Positions 48,820-60,701 of a DNA stretch of 64,000 bases are shown here, one piece after another. The stretch spans positions 1,996,501 to 2,060,500 of the forward strand of contig CANUEZ040000193.1 in NCBI GenBank assembly GCA_948099385.1, written 5' to 3'. This stretch comes from Fasciola hepatica. Its lineage: Eukaryota > Platyhelminthes > Trematoda > Plagiorchiida > Fasciolidae. Under the pieces are notes generated by a model, which was not told where the DNA came from, did no database searches, and worked only from the letters and a program-made list of their open reading frames with translations. Position 1 is the stretch's first letter. Every line of letters begins with the position of its first letter. Made by a program: the position numbers and the translations under genes.

Positions 48820-49020
48820 TGAACGGGAACGGAGCGGCACAGTGGTAACACACAGGTCTCCGAGGTTAAAAGGCCCACGATCAAGCCCTAGATGAGGTGA
48901 AGGATATCCATCACTGTTGAGTTCTAATAAGGGCAAAACATGAGTGAGTCTGATGCTTCCGAGAGCAGGATTGATCGGATGACCTGAGGTTCGTGCGTAA
49001 AAGGTCAAGTACGAAAGTTT
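48820..49020 (+). repeat. tRNA-derived SINE-like copy with pol III boxes, inverted to R5
   Basis: An A-box-like CAGTGGTAACAC (48840-48851) and a B-box-like CGATCAAGCCC (48879-48889) head the element. The body contains GAGTTCTAATAAGGGCAAAAC, which matches GATTCCTAACAAGGGCGAAAC at 59052-59072. The last 75 nt are the reverse complement of R5 at 48612-48685. Confidence 0.55.
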
Positions 49021-49060
49021 TCCGTTTTGTTCAAACATACACATCAAGTGGTGTGCATAC

Positions 49061-49401
49061 CTCTGATGAATCTGGGTAAGACTGGGATCCAGTCATACAG
49101 ACGGGCTTAATCGGTTCTCTAATTGGCTCATGTCGATAACCAGCAGCTTGACGTGCATCATTTGTTTGTTGCAATCCATTGGGCTGCGGTGCGGATGCTT
49201 GTGGCGCAACATTATGACCGGTCGCGGCTGCGACAAACGCTGCACCCAATCGACCTATCAAACCGTGGCTCAGACTGGCTCGCCAGCCTCCCGAAACGCG
49301 TGGCGATGACTGGATAACTTTTCCCTCAGTTAAAGCTGAGGTGGTCACGTCTGGCAGGGTAGTGGTGTTTGACTGAACCAATGATGTTTTTTCACGTGAT
49401 T
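49061..49401 (-). CDS. Tail exon 2 of the kinase gene
   Basis: An acceptor CTCATCAAG ends at 49402 after a T-rich tract (CTTTGTTTCCATCTCATCAAG). A donor GAG/GTATGC starts at 49060. The exon enters in phase 1: two nucleotides complete a Glu codon begun by the previous exon. It encodes 113 codons: SREKTSLVQSNTTTLPDVTT, then a Gly/Ala-rich middle (GRLGAAFVAAATGHNVAPQ), a Gln/Asn-rich piece (APQPNGLQQTND) and PIREPIKPVCMTGSQSYPD. No domain is recognised. The phases on both sides match the flanking exons, which is the main support. Confidence 0.65.
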
Positions 49402-51310
49402 CTTGATGAGATGGAAACAAAGACAGTATATGTTTCAAGTAAGGATACTGTGGTTCATTGTTTCAGGTGCATCTATATGTCACTGGTATACCGATAATAA
49501 AAATAAACGAAAAGTGTAAACAACAATGAATGTAGTTCAGTCCCCTATGCTGTTGAACTTCTTGGTTTTGCATCACTGCGACAGTTAAGCTAAAAGTTAA
49601 AACAATCACCACTTCTCCAGATGAACGGCAGTTGTCAGTAGTCACAAATACCTACTGTCGATCACCACTCAACTTGCCTGTGAAAACACTTTGGTATGGT
49701 TATTCACCTAGATTCACCCGGCCCCTTGGTTGCTTCGTATAGTAATAGCTGGTGATGACAGACTCATCCGAAATAGTGCAGTACATCTACACAACATCTG
49801 GAACATAAAGTGTCACCATGAAGGAAAAACGTCTATAGGTATTTCTTGCTGTGCAGAACATTTTTCAAAAATACACGAAGAAGAGTAGTATTTCTTCACG
49901 TAGGTTTTCTGAAGGGTGATGTATTGCCAACCCCAGATTAGACTCTTCTTAGCCAGTTGTTTTAGTGGAAGTGAGCCCCATGAGAATCAATCTTTACCGG
50001 AACTGAGTGGATAATCTATAGGAGTAGGTTCATCTGCAGCTGATCAGAAGGCTTTCTCGGTAAATTCGAATTTAGTGATATTATTCTCTTTATCAACCAT
50101 TTTCAGAGATCTGAAAGTTTTATGCATTTATCATTCCTGGTTTACGATGAAGGCAATTTCAGAGCGAAAATGAATTCACGTCTATTTACACGCTACTAGT
50201 GTTTACAAATAACACTATTTACCCCCCGGTTAAAAACCCTACTGTTTGGAAGGTTGGACAGTGCAACCAATGTTCGTCTATTCAGGTAGCAGAAAACTTC
50301 GATGGTATTCTTTTTTAAACAGACTAAACCGTAGTGTTGCATAAATCAATAAAGATTTCATAAAATTTAGCACAAACCAATCGCTGACTATCTAATAAAG
50401 TTAAGTTCGTAGTTATTTTGGGCGGACGAATTGCTAGGCTGTACTGTTGGTGTGATGCTAAAATAAGGCCCAAGCATACCGCAACTATAATTGACGGAAG
50501 AATAAGAGGGAAAAATTTTTCGAAAATTAGAACTCGCTAAATGTTCTGAGATGATTATTGTTAAGTAAACAAATTTTTATTATCGTTGGAGGCAAAAAGG
50601 TTATACTTATACTTTGCGATCGATATTGTCGACTAGGTTATAAACAACCAGAGACTGTTAGCCGCGAAACAAGGGCAAACTTAGTTGTATGAACAAAAAC
50701 GTCTAATTACTGCTTGTCTTTTGTCCCACAGGGATAGTGAAATGTTCCTAAGACAATCTTAATGAGAAAAATAAATCACATGATTCTGCATATTCGAGGA
50801 TTTTATTCATTCTGATTTTTAAGAAATTAGATTTCTGTGACAACCTTTTTACCAGTAAACCGAAAGGCCTGGTGAAATGTAATGGCTGAAGAAAACGGAA
50901 GTATGCATTTATGTATGTATCAAGTGTCATATAGAAATAACCAAACCAGTTCACTGAATAGCTTCAACATATGTTCAGTTGCGAGACGCATTCACTTAGA
51001 AAATGTTTAGGCACTACTGACATATCGGAATCCAAAAATCGGTTATAGAATTATTGCGACTAAAATCCTTTTTTAGCGTCGTTGTTCTCAGTTGAAAACC
51101 ATACCCCCGGATGATAAAAGAAGAGACAACCCTTGGCCTATTAGTCTGATACGATATTTGATTATGTGGAGATGGGCTTTCTAATGTGCTTCTATCGACG
51201 ATTCGTCCATTCAAGTGTGTTTGAGTACTAATTTAACACAGCATTTCGTTATTTACATAAACTTCTTAGTTTCTGAAAACAAACAAATAATCAAAACTGT
51301 ACTTATTCAC
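49402..51310 (-). other. Intron
   Basis: About 1.9 kb between the phase-1 donor CTAG/GTGAAT at 51310 and the acceptor at 49402. AT-rich; no other gene or element recognised. The short minus frames at 50748-50954 and 51014-51214 have no splice context. Confidence 0.55.
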
Positions 51311-51632
51311 CTAGATTGAGATGATCTGTCTCGGACATTTTCACATGGACCTCCTGAGTCTCGCGGGTTCTATTCAGCGGTGAACTATTTTCAAGGGACA
51401 CCATATCCTTCTTTTCTGGAGAACACTTGGACTTTCCGTGAGTTCCGTGTTTCCGGCTGAGCACACGGCTTTTTTCACCTTTCTCCGCGTCTGGTTTACT
51501 TGGTTGGTTTTCTGACAGCGATGAAGGGGTGTCTTCTGAAATGTCATCTGGTTTAAGTGGCGGAATTAAATTGTCCTGAATGAGTTCCATTTCGGTGGAC
51601 ATCTTCACAGGTGTCAGAGGTGGCGATACAGA
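51311..51632 (-). CDS. Tail exon 1 of the kinase gene, Ser/Pro/Lys-rich
   Basis: A strong acceptor (TTTTGTTTTCTAG, ending 51633) opens a frame that starts SVSPPLTPVKMSTEMELIQD and runs 107 codons to a donor CTAG/GTGAAT at 51310, exit phase 1. The sequence is acidic, then basic: PPLKPDDISEDTPSSLSENQ, DAEKGEKSRVLSRKHGTHGK, CSPEKKDMVSLENSS, EVHVKMSETDHLNL. SP and TP dipeptides and RxxS-like sites are frequent, as in phosphorylated disordered tails. No domain is present. Its phase-0 entry matches the phase-0 exit of the kinase exon at 58158, so direct joining is possible, though other exons may lie between. Confidence 0.7.
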
Positions 51633-54600
51633 CTAGAAAACAAAATGTAGTTAACAAGTACGGTGCATCTGTGTGAAAAATCTACCCATAGTCATATATG
51701 GCTCCAAAACTACAAGAAAATAATGATAAAAGTATATGCCAATAAAACAAGTTGTATACAAGGTAATTCTGCGTCTATCTTTCTCTTGTTGAACTCTTAG
51801 GAGTATTTTACTTTCCGGTGTACACATCGATCGCAGTTTTACCCCACAGAATTTCCCTTTTTGGTTTCGACTGAGACACATTACTTAGTACATTATATCA
51901 GTGACCGTTTTCAACCTTAATATAACAATCGAGATGTCAGGATACACAAGCAGAGGTCAGAGCTAAGGCCGAATCCATATCCTCCAACAAAATTATACAC
52001 TGGTTTCAGTATTGCACCTTCCAGTACACGCTTATGGAGTGTAAATGGTAAAAGACAAGTTGGGCTGGCACAGGGCAGGCAGAAGCAAGTTGGCTGCACC
52101 ACCGGAGTCGGCGCAGTGCGATTACCTAAGTCCAAGATGAAGAACTTCGTGGGTATAGTTCCGAAGGCAACGGATGCTGAAGATGGAATATCCTTCAGTT
52201 TCCTCAGTATGGGAACCCTAGTTCTGACATTTTTAGAGCAAAACCATAGGTATTGTAGCTCTGTACACCCATCCCTTCGGAATATTTGGATATTCAGCCC
52301 TCGACCATCATGAAATAGTCAGTATGCATATTAACTGTGACGAGGCTCTACAGGTACTTGAGGCCATTGACTATTTTCAAGTAACCACCAAAAAGGTAAA
52401 TCCGCACTTGAGGTATTGTCAGTACTGGAAAATCAATTCACACATATTTGATGCAAATCCTTTACAATAAATTGGTAGAATTATTTCCAGGTGACCCAGG
52501 GTAAGAATTTTGGCCATCGACATTAAGAACTCCGGTTTGATAATACCGTTCATTGGACCAAAAAACAAATTCCGTTGAATTGGTTTAATGGTAGAATTAG
52601 GAATAGTCGGAAATATAGACCGGTTTGATGATACTACATTCGATAAAGCTGTCGTTAACAAAACTAGCCATATAACCCAACCCCATCCAGTTTACGGTGA
52701 TACTACCTTCTGAGGATCGAAATATTATCTTACAGTCCATGGCCCAACAAAATAGGAGACGAAAGGCAACTAACTTATATATGAGCATACTGTTTGGTGA
52801 GAGGCTACCTTGCAGCTGTATCCATCTGAGCCTATGGCACCCTTCACTTCCGAAGGGATTTAGGAGGATGTATAGGCACTACAGAATATGTACAGACTTC
52901 CATCAAACTGATGGATAATACTAACGGAATCCATGCTTCCTTGCCCTTATGGATGCAATTTAAATGACTGAATACAAACAAGGATTTTAGTAAGCCAAAT
53001 GCGTATAACCAAAGGACCGATGCTCAGTGGTTTTCGAAAAACTTTGTGCGACATATTTTTGAATACATCGCATAGATGTGACTAACACACGATTCTCTAG
53101 CCAAAAAGATTTAGAAATTAGTAGAAGCTTGAAAGCTTGTTCTAACGGGAAAGCTTAAATTCACCGTTATCCTACCATACACAGAAGACGAGGAAAGATG
53201 TTGAAGAAATGCCTAATTTGTGTCAGTTAATAAATCATGCCAGATCAATTATAACCAAATGGAATAAAAAATAATCTGTAAAATGTTTCTAAAATCCGAG
53301 GGTCGTGATTAGTGCGGATCTTTGAGAACGGAGGAGTCACTGATCCACCGCTTCCTTATGAAGATATCGCAAGTTTTTACATCATATCATGGCATTAGTA
53401 AACGGTGGGAGGCGCACTATCGAACACCCTCTAAGTACGCAATCTTCTGCGCGAAAAAACAGGAGATCTCAAGACAAAAATGTTGTACTGCATTGAGCCT
53501 CATTTGGTCTAGAGAAAGCCGGGCTCCTCTTCTGCTAGAACGAAAACGGAATGATGTGAATCGACTATCCTTTAGACTCGACAGTACAAAGTATCAGTTT
53601 AAACCACGAAAATCATCGAAAAGCCTTGAAGCTTTCTGATATTTTGTAAGCTACCTGACTTTTTATGGCATTCCACCACAAAAGTTGATATTTTTTACTC
53701 CAAGCTTTTCTGTTCCCTGGGTTTCACTCTAACCCAATTATTTTCTTGAGTAATCAAGTTTGAAATCCACAAAATGCGAGAAACAGCCTTGGAAATCAGT
53801 TCGGAGGAGACTAATTTAAAGTAAACCTGTGCAAACGGCATTGCAAAAATTGCTTTCAAAGTCCCCTGCGAATTACCATAGCTGACGCTGAATAATGATA
53901 GTTAAATATTCAACACGAAAACAGAGATGAAGTAAATTTTCGTACAAAGCACAACTGTTATGCAAACGGTGAACACAAACACAAAGAAGGTGGTTACTGA
54001 TGTGACGAAAAATGAAAATTCCTATGAAAAAGTCGTCAATTCCTACCCATGGTAACTTCCTTGCTAGAGTTTGAAGAATTTATGGGAGAAGTCATCATGT
54101 GCGTAGCAGGGAAAAACCATACATTCAGACAAATTTCGATGTTGAGACTGTGCTCAAAAGTGAAAACTCTGAAGAGATTTAACGAGAAAATCATGACAAT
54201 TAATTTCTTATCCTAGTGTAGTTTTCGCGTTCACTCAAGTGTCAGAAGAGCAATACAAGAACAAGCAGTAATAAAGATGTAGAGGAAATATGTGGGCTAA
54301 ATTAATAAAGTGAATGTAATTTGTGACAAAATGATTACCAGGTGAGAATGTTTTGCTCATCGTGCTATCCAGGTGATAAGGCTCTTAATTTCTACCTTAT
54401 TTATGTGTATCAACAGCTGAGTAGGGAAGTGTATTGCATTTTAGATTGGGATGCTATCTCTGCAGCCAGGAGTAACGTATCTGAGCTAGCAGGAGCACAA
54501 ATAATGGAGGCTTTTATTCCCTGTATTTGTTTGTGTTAGGAATTTTCTTGATGAAATATTTTCCATCCTCATTCTTAGGAGTGTTCGAGCAGTGAATCGA

Positions 54601-57600
54601 GCCGTTTCATTTGTAAACCACGAAGGATCAATGAGATTTATATTACCTAACAGGTTTCCAAAATCTACCAGAATAATATAAATACTCCCTATCTCTGCAA
54701 GTAGAGATAGATAAATTATAATGCAAAAATCATTGTTCTCAGATGCAAACGTGAAACCACTTTAGAGAATCAATATCAATATTACTATTATTCGCGATAT
54801 GACTAAGTTCTCCACTTTCGGCACATCTTTTTCCGGACAGGAATCTTTCACGTCATTTATAAAAAAATGCTATTTCGGTGTCTTTCGATGTGATCTAGTG
54901 AGTTTACTTAAAAAAAGCGTTCGTGGAATCTTTCAATATTCAGTTTAAGTCCTTAGTATTGGGTTCATTAGTTTACTGGAAAAATAGCATTTTTCAATCA
55001 GAAAGGACAACTTTTAATCATTCTTGTAAGAAACAGTAATTAAAACGGAAGATTACATTCGCTTCGTTGGCTGATGGCACGGCAATAAAATGGCGTAATC
55101 CGTCCAAATTTGCTTTCCTTATTACGCTTCCTCTTCGACAGTTTTGTTGTGAGTCATCCGATGGCTTCAGGGCGGGAAAGAGGGAGGGAAAATTGAATTA
55201 AACTTACAGAGAATTTCCCAAAATTCGTATTCATCATTGTCGACCACCTAATATCTATCAATATCGTTCAATACAAACGACTTCCTATTCGAACAGCATG
55301 ACGAAAACACTGAATTATAAAGAATAATGGAAGGCAGAAATGATTTATTTTAATCGTGTTTGCTTAAAACAATCCGCACAAGAAGACAGTGAGCATCAAT
55401 TTTCCAAGTTGGGTAGCAATCTTCAAGTCTGTCGTTGAGGTGTAATCAAACAAATTATTGCATCACGGGAAATCCACTAATTTTCAAACTGTCCTGGATG
55501 TATGCTATTATTTACGAACGTCTATTCTAAATATTTTTAAACTGAGGCTGAATTCGGAAGCTGTGTAATGTTCTCGCGGCTTTAGTTATGCAGTGATTTC
55601 ACAGGTCTTCTTTGAGTCATATAAGAGAGGAAGCTTGACAGGTCAGCGGATAGAGAGTAGACGAAGTCTAGTTTGACTGAACCGGCTGATGATCAACATC
55701 TGGCCCTGCACGACCAGTAACTATAACCACGAGAAGGACCCTCAGGTGATTAGGTACGGAGATCAATATTGTATCGGTCGAAAACTTCCACTGATGGACT
55801 TAAGAGTGGATTACTTATGGGTCCCTTTGACGATGGGACAGGTAATCGGGATTCATCGGCAGCTGTCGACTTCCAAGGCCGGGTAACCTCTAACCCAAAG
55901 TGGGCTCGCCCTTAGGCTTTCCATCACGTGCATGATCATACGGATTGAATCAGATGACTAAATCAATAATTTTCACGGCAGCGAATATAGGACAGCGAAA
56001 CATCCGGGTCGTACGTGATGTAGCGAGTTTCTTTCTGCATTATATTGACGCTTCAGGGCTTTGTGAGTCGAACTGTTGAGGTGACGACTCTGATTATTAT
56101 TACTATCAAAGTAAGATCCGAAAGTTCCCAAATCGCCGCAAACCCAGATTAATAGAAAAGTCTATGGATAGAACACGTAGAAAAAATCCACTTGTTATGA
56201 AAAGTCAGAGCAACATTCTTTCACCCTTTCGGTAATAATCATCTACGAAATTTCCTCATCCAGTCTAAGGTAGATTTAATATCGCACATAACTGCAGCCC
56301 AAAATACCCCGTGTAACACCGATGGCTCTTAAGCAGGACGTCATTTGAGGGCACTTCCCAAGTTCAAATGTTCAGTTAGTTGCCTCCAAAGTTCGCACAC
56401 TGTCAGATTAGACAACAAGCTGCCCTTGCCAGGATTAGTACAGCTTTCAAAACAAATGTATGCTTTGTTTCCAAAACATGCTTATATGACCTTAGTACTG
56501 TAGTAACAATTTACTTAACAGAGACAAAGTCTGCCCCTCAATTTGCGTTTCGGGCAATACAGCGTCTGGTGCATTTAATCAGGCAATAGTCTGCACCACT
56601 TGGTGCAGGAAAGCTAAGGGAGCACTGTCGGACTGGATTCTGATCAGCAGTCGTTTGTGTGCAGTTAGATGGGAGGTTCTGCTTATGTTGATAAAAAACA
56701 AACTGGTGTTTGTTTGTCATCTTCTTACATGCGCCTCTTGAGTCATCCTCCTGAGGCCACAAACGAATTCCATCAGGATTTGCAGCAACTGCTTTGAAGC
56801 TTTTGTTCAACAGCCACTGCAGGTGATGTGAACACTCAGGTTGTCTGTTAGGAGGATTAGCAGAAAAGCCTTTAGGATACCCATTCTTGATCAAGCCGGA
56901 TAGAACCGACAACAGTGGCTGTCACATTTAGTTGTATTCTGGTCGTAGAATATCTTTTGCTAGTAAGACGTTTTGGCATGCGTGGTGATAAACGCAACGG
57001 TAGTCTTCTTAAAAATTTACGGCGCTGGACCGGGAATGACCATTTAAATTCATCATGGCTGGCGCGGACAAATCAAAGATTGTCACCTATTCTGATCCAG
57101 GCATTCGAACTTGGATCATGGCCCTGTCTGTGCTCGCTCCTGTTTACGTATCTCCTATGGTTCTATCAACGCTGAAGCTACCAGTCTCAATAAAATGTTT
57201 TGTGGTGATCTATTAGGCAGAATGTTTTAACTGCTTATCGATGCAAACAGAGGTTCAGAATCCAAATGAAGATTCACAAAGGATCAACAAAGCTTTTCAC
57301 CCTGCTTCCAAGTTACAAAAAGTAAGCTTAAAAAGACCTCACGAAAGATGAGTATCTTTGATGTCAGTTGTTCTGTTAGATGCTCAAGAGCCATACTCCC
57401 AAGATGACAAGTACAGTGAAATGAGAAAACTTCTGAGGTATCATCTGACGGGAAGATTTAGGAACCAAAGCAAACAGTGACGAATCACGAAGCGCGGTTA
57501 GCAGTGGCCAAATTTACTACCGTTTAATTAGAAGTACTAGTCCGCAGAAACCCATAGGTTTGAGCTAATCAAGGAGCTCCGTGATTCACTCTCATTTCCA

Positions 57601-58157
57601 GGAAAGCCATATGTAATGTTAGGAGTTTATGTAACTCACCTTCACGGTGGATCTTTTGATGGCACTCACACGTAAAACGAGCCGAGAAAGCGTCACCCTC
57701 CCAGAATAAAATGAGGCAATAAACAACACAGTTTATATGCAAAGGAGCGACTTTCGAACTGCGTGGGACGTACCCCTTCATTCTCAAGAGAAACTGAACA
57801 AACCCCTAAGACGAAAGTAGAGATGGGTGATCGTGTCTATCCACAGAAACATGACATATCCTCCAATGCAAACCGCAGGGGAATGGTCCTGGGTAGTACC
57901 TTATCTTAGCTATTTGCAGCCATTTTTCTCCGCCAACTTGAACTTCGTAGATATACTTTTGACTCTGTCGACTGCATAGTCCCATGAATTTATCTCTCAG
58001 AAATCCACAAAACCATGGAACAGCTGTTTCGTGCTTAGCCTACGAAGTTCTAACTACTTCACCCTATATGCATACATATACCATTAAGATTACGTCTTCG
58101 TTGAATATATAAACTTCTAATCTATTACAATACCCTAGAAAAAGAAAACAGGCTTAC
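51633..58157 (-). other. Long intron or introns (about 6.5 kb) between kinase and tail exons
   Basis: No convincing exon is seen except the weak candidate at 57.64-57.70 kb. Unidentified frames include 52419-52788 (minus; the plus strand is also fairly open), 53322-53639 plus (105 codons), 55689-55886 plus, 56912-56538 minus (124 codons from a TTG; rich in Asn, Gln and Cys, without motif) and 56915-57175 plus. These may be old transposon sequence. I cannot assign any of them. Confidence 0.4.
57643..57700 (-). CDS. Weak candidate exon of the kinase gene
   Basis: On the minus strand a T-rich tract (TTTATTGCCTCATTTTATTCTGGGAG) precedes a short frame GDAFSARFTCECHQKIHRE, followed by a consensus donor AAG/GTGAGT. 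The entry could be phase 0, matching the kinase exon, but the exit phase 1 does not match the next known exon (phase 0), so another exon would be required. This may be a chance splice-site pair. Confidence 0.2.
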
Positions 58158-58203
58158 ACGGATCCAAGGATGCTGTAGGCACTCGTTCACCGTAGCGCGT
58201 TTT
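58158..58203 (-). CDS. STK17: DAPK-family (DRAK/STK17-like) kinase, exon with end of the catalytic domain
   Basis: A 46-nt exon lies between an acceptor TTCAACACAG (ending 58204) and a donor GT at 58157 (CGT/GTAAGC). Its first nucleotide completes an Arg codon left by the previous exon; the rest encodes KRATVNECLQHPWIR. This is the last kinase subdomain. The invariant Arg (RAT) follows the conserved KNP, and HPWI closes the domain as in DAPK and DRAK kinases. The CLQHPW form resembles the ECLKHPW of STK17A more than other calcium/calmodulin-type kinases. It exits in phase 0. The splice phases and motif make this small exon firm even though it is far too short to stand alone. Confidence 0.85.
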
Positions 58204-58521
58204 CTGTGTTGAAGGAACGTGGGTGAAAAATGGAGAGCAATATATGTAAATTGTGGAAGCACTTAATGAAACCCAAGTTATAAATACCACAATAACTTTT
58301 TCTAATTAGCCGCACGTGATTTCGAGTAGTCCAAGTTAAAAGGACCATGCTCTTCGTTTGAAAGAATTTAGCGTTCTAGTTCCCAGCTTCGTGAGAGAAA
58401 ATTTTAAATGACTCAAGTCGACGGATTTTCTCTTTTGACTTTTTTGTATAAATGGCATATTTGATTGCAATGATCGGAATATAATGGAAACAGAAACTGC
58501 CGTGTTTATCCCCTTTACCAG

Positions 58522-58884
58522 TTTACGATTTCTGATCACTTTTGGACATATTTTATTTGTTCTACACCTTCACATTCATCTTGGTCCAAAAGTGGGCGTA
58601 CTTTTACGACAACTCTTGCTACAATTTCGAAAGGTATGATTCGTGGTGTAACATCAACGTTCAACTCATCTTTAAAAACCACGGAAGCACTGTACAGCAG
58701 CTTCATCCTTGTTATCAATCACCACCAGAAGCATATGTTATACTGCCCTTCTTTCGCTGATTCTCAACAACAACAACAACCGGTTGCCTGCACAATGATC
58801 GACCCATTTGACGGGCGGCTTTTCTGTGGACTTCTAAGTTCACCGAAAGAATTCCCTTACAAGCGGCCTTTAAAGCTTAGTTAA
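58522..58884 (+). CDS. Candidate exon on the strand opposite the kinase
   Basis: A very good acceptor (TTTATCCCCTTTACCAG, ending 58521) is followed by a frame open for 120 codons to a TAA at 58882-58884. The predicted peptide is Ser/Thr-rich at the start (STPSHSSWSKSGRTFTTTL). It has a short hydrophobic piece (LYSSFILVIN), a run of five Gln encoded by a CAA repeat, and ends MIDPFDGRLFCGLLSSPKEF followed by a basic end. No family is recognised and no polyadenylation signal follows closely. The competing minus-strand frame (58718-58536) is shorter. It could be a nested antisense gene or a chance open frame inside the kinase intron. Confidence 0.25.
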   Translation, partial: FTISDHFWTYFICSTPSHSSWSKSGRTFTTTLATISKGMIRGVTSTFNSSLKTTEALYSSFILVINHHQKHMLYCPSFADSQQQQQPVACTMIDPFDGRLFCGLLSSPKEFPYKRPLKLS

Positions 58885-58939
58885 TACGCGAATATAAGTA
58901 CTAGATTAGTTTTATCACCATGTAGTATCAACGCCTCAC

Positions 58940-59120
58940 TCAATGTCGACTTTCATTCAACCATGCCGAATAGCTTGTTGGTTATGTGTTCAAAATTGCT
59001 CACTCGATGTTCGAGTACCCCTTGGAGGCTCGGTGGACGTGCACTACTGGTGATTCCTAACAAGGGCGAAACAGCTGTACGGTACTTTGATGATTTTAGA
59101 TGGTGAGTTGAATGCTCACG
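58940..59120 (-). repeat. SINE-like repeat R5-related copy
   Basis: Contains GTGATTCCTAACAAGGGCGAAAC, the counterpart of GAGTTCTAATAAGGGCAAAAC at 48920-48940. The start resembles the R5 opening (CTTTCATTCAA). The minus frame 59135-58953 crossing it is repeat-derived. Strand is uncertain. Confidence 0.45.
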
Positions 59121-59733
59121 CCACATGATAAACAATGGAAAAGAAAAACCGATTTTCTACTAATCACGTCCTAATAATGAATGTGTTTTCACCACTTTAT
59201 TTATACGTAGGCATGAATTAAACATAAAGGTAATAATTTCAGACACATTCATTTGGTTGCACGACTAGCGTTAGACGGGAAAAGAGCTGGTACAATCAAA
59301 CAATCTAGCTCACATGGAGGTGACAGTCTTCCTCGACTACATTGCAAAATCGTCAAAAATGAGATGCCAATGTCGTAGTTCACCGGTAATGTTTTAAAAA
59401 TTGCACTTCAGGGTTTAGGGATATATCCGCATACACTCTTCAGAAATCTGTAAGCTGCGTTCTGAACGTTCAGCTGACTAATCACTTATTTTTATTACGA
59501 AAATGCTCTCTGGTAATACGTTTCTACTATTTGGAACCAAAGATAGTCGATAATATTACACAAACTGGAGGGCGATTGCCGAATTTCCACAGATGAAAGC
59601 TGGCAATAAATTTAGCTTTCTGTTGCTGGTGAGTCAGAATTCTACAGAAACCGTGTTGTCTACAATATCGACATGTCCATTTTTCACATTCACTTAGTGT
59701 TCCGTCTTAAAACAACTCATGATTACAGATTAC

Positions 59734-59886
59734 CTTGGATTTTTGATCAACAACCGTCGAATGAAATCCTTGGCCAAATCTGTAGCATCCCGAATCTCCT
59801 CACGACTATAATCCACGATACAATCCAAGATATTTTGAAATGTTTCAATCTGTGAGTCTCCGGCAAACGGCGATATCCCAGTCAAT
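59734..59886 (-). CDS. STK17: DAPK-family (DRAK/STK17-like) kinase, exon for subdomains IX-XI
   Basis: A 153-nt exon with acceptor TTTTGAAG (ending 59887) and donor AAG/GTAATC. One nucleotide completes a Leu codon from the previous exon. Then follow LTGISPFAGDSQIETFQNI, a spacer with DYSREEIRDAT, and DLAKDFIRRLLIKNP, with two nucleotides of the next Arg codon. LTGISPF, ETFxNI and DFIRxLLxKxP are signatures of DAPK/DRAK kinases. LTGISPF with VDYS-like sequence is the STK17 form (DAPK1 has LSGxSPF). In the protein this is the C-lobe helix F to helix H region that binds substrate and supports the fold. The exon joins its neighbours in phase on both sides. Confidence 0.95.
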
Positions 59887-60701
59887 CTTCAAAATAATAA
59901 AAAGGCAAAAGTTTATTTTTGTTTTTTTTTTGCATATTCTGTTGATGCTGACAGCTGCGACAAATAACTAAGGCCTGTGGATGCATCATTTCGATAAGCG
60001 ATGGATATTCCTTAATCATCGTATTCTTACAACAGGACTCCTTAATGATCAGTAATTATCACGTGTACCTGGAAGGGAATATCCGCTTGGATTGAATTGT
60101 ACCAGGGCACATTTTTGAGCATAGATAAAGTCATATTGCTCTCATCCATAAACTGAGACGGCTGATTCTATTTAGTCGTCTGAACAACTGGTGAATAATT
60201 TTGTCTTTGGACCGTCAGTTGCGTGATCCATAAACTTTCCGTGTTCACTTCAAATGTTGTTGGTGCTTAATCAAGACGGTAACTCATCAGTTATGGGTGG
60301 TAATATCAAACTTTCCCCAGTGTGAATATATATGAACAGAGGGAGGAAGTGGACTTCATAGTAAATTACTAATGTCGTTCCGGTCACAGATCGGATGTCC
60401 AAGACACACCGAACAGATTATAAAGGGTCTCTTCTGAAAGTATGTTTCGGTTAAGAAGTGTCCGATGGAAAAAACAATAAGATAACGACGAAATCGTGGT
60501 CTTCTGATAGTTCCAGTGAATTTATACGGTTTGATAAATTTGAAAAAATACCAAGAAGGGCGGATGGCTAAAGCAACTTAGGATAGTAAACCAAATGTTT
60601 CACGAAGCGGTTATAGACCGGAGGCTTTCTCTTCTCTTGGTAAGTAAAATATACATACTTTATTGTAATGATCAGACAAGGTATTTACTCGTTCAACTTA
60701 C
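59887..60701 (-). other. Kinase intron (about 0.8 kb)
   Basis: Donor TT/GTAAGT at 60701 and acceptor TTGAAG ending 59887. No other feature is seen inside; there is a T run on the plus strand at about 59910-59931. Confidence 0.85.

Larger units (their letters stand above)
47144..49060 (-). other. Intron, hosts SINE-like repeats
   Basis: About 1.9 kb between two phase-0 junctions (donor GTATGC at 49060, acceptor TTCAAAG ending 47144). Besides the SINE-like repeat at 48.6-49.02 kb I see no gene inside. Confidence 0.55.
58204..59733 (-). other. Kinase intron (about 1.5 kb)
   Basis: Runs from the donor AAG/GTAATC at 59733 to the acceptor at 58204. It contains a SINE-like piece (58940-59120), a CAA repeat (58767-58781) and a plus-strand open frame described separately. 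Confidence 0.75.

Noticed and set aside
53322..53639. 105-codon plus-strand open frame inside the long kinase intron
   Set aside because: No polypyrimidine acceptor, no domain, no partner exon; kept only as a mention in the intron entry.
56538..56912. 124-codon minus-strand frame
   Set aside because: It starts with TTG, has no acceptor or donor of quality and no recognisable domain; probably repeat-derived or chance.
58536..58718. Minus-strand frame as an extra kinase exon
   Set aside because: It lies before, on the minus strand, the exon at 58203, but the flanking kinase exons already join perfectly in phase and sequence without it.
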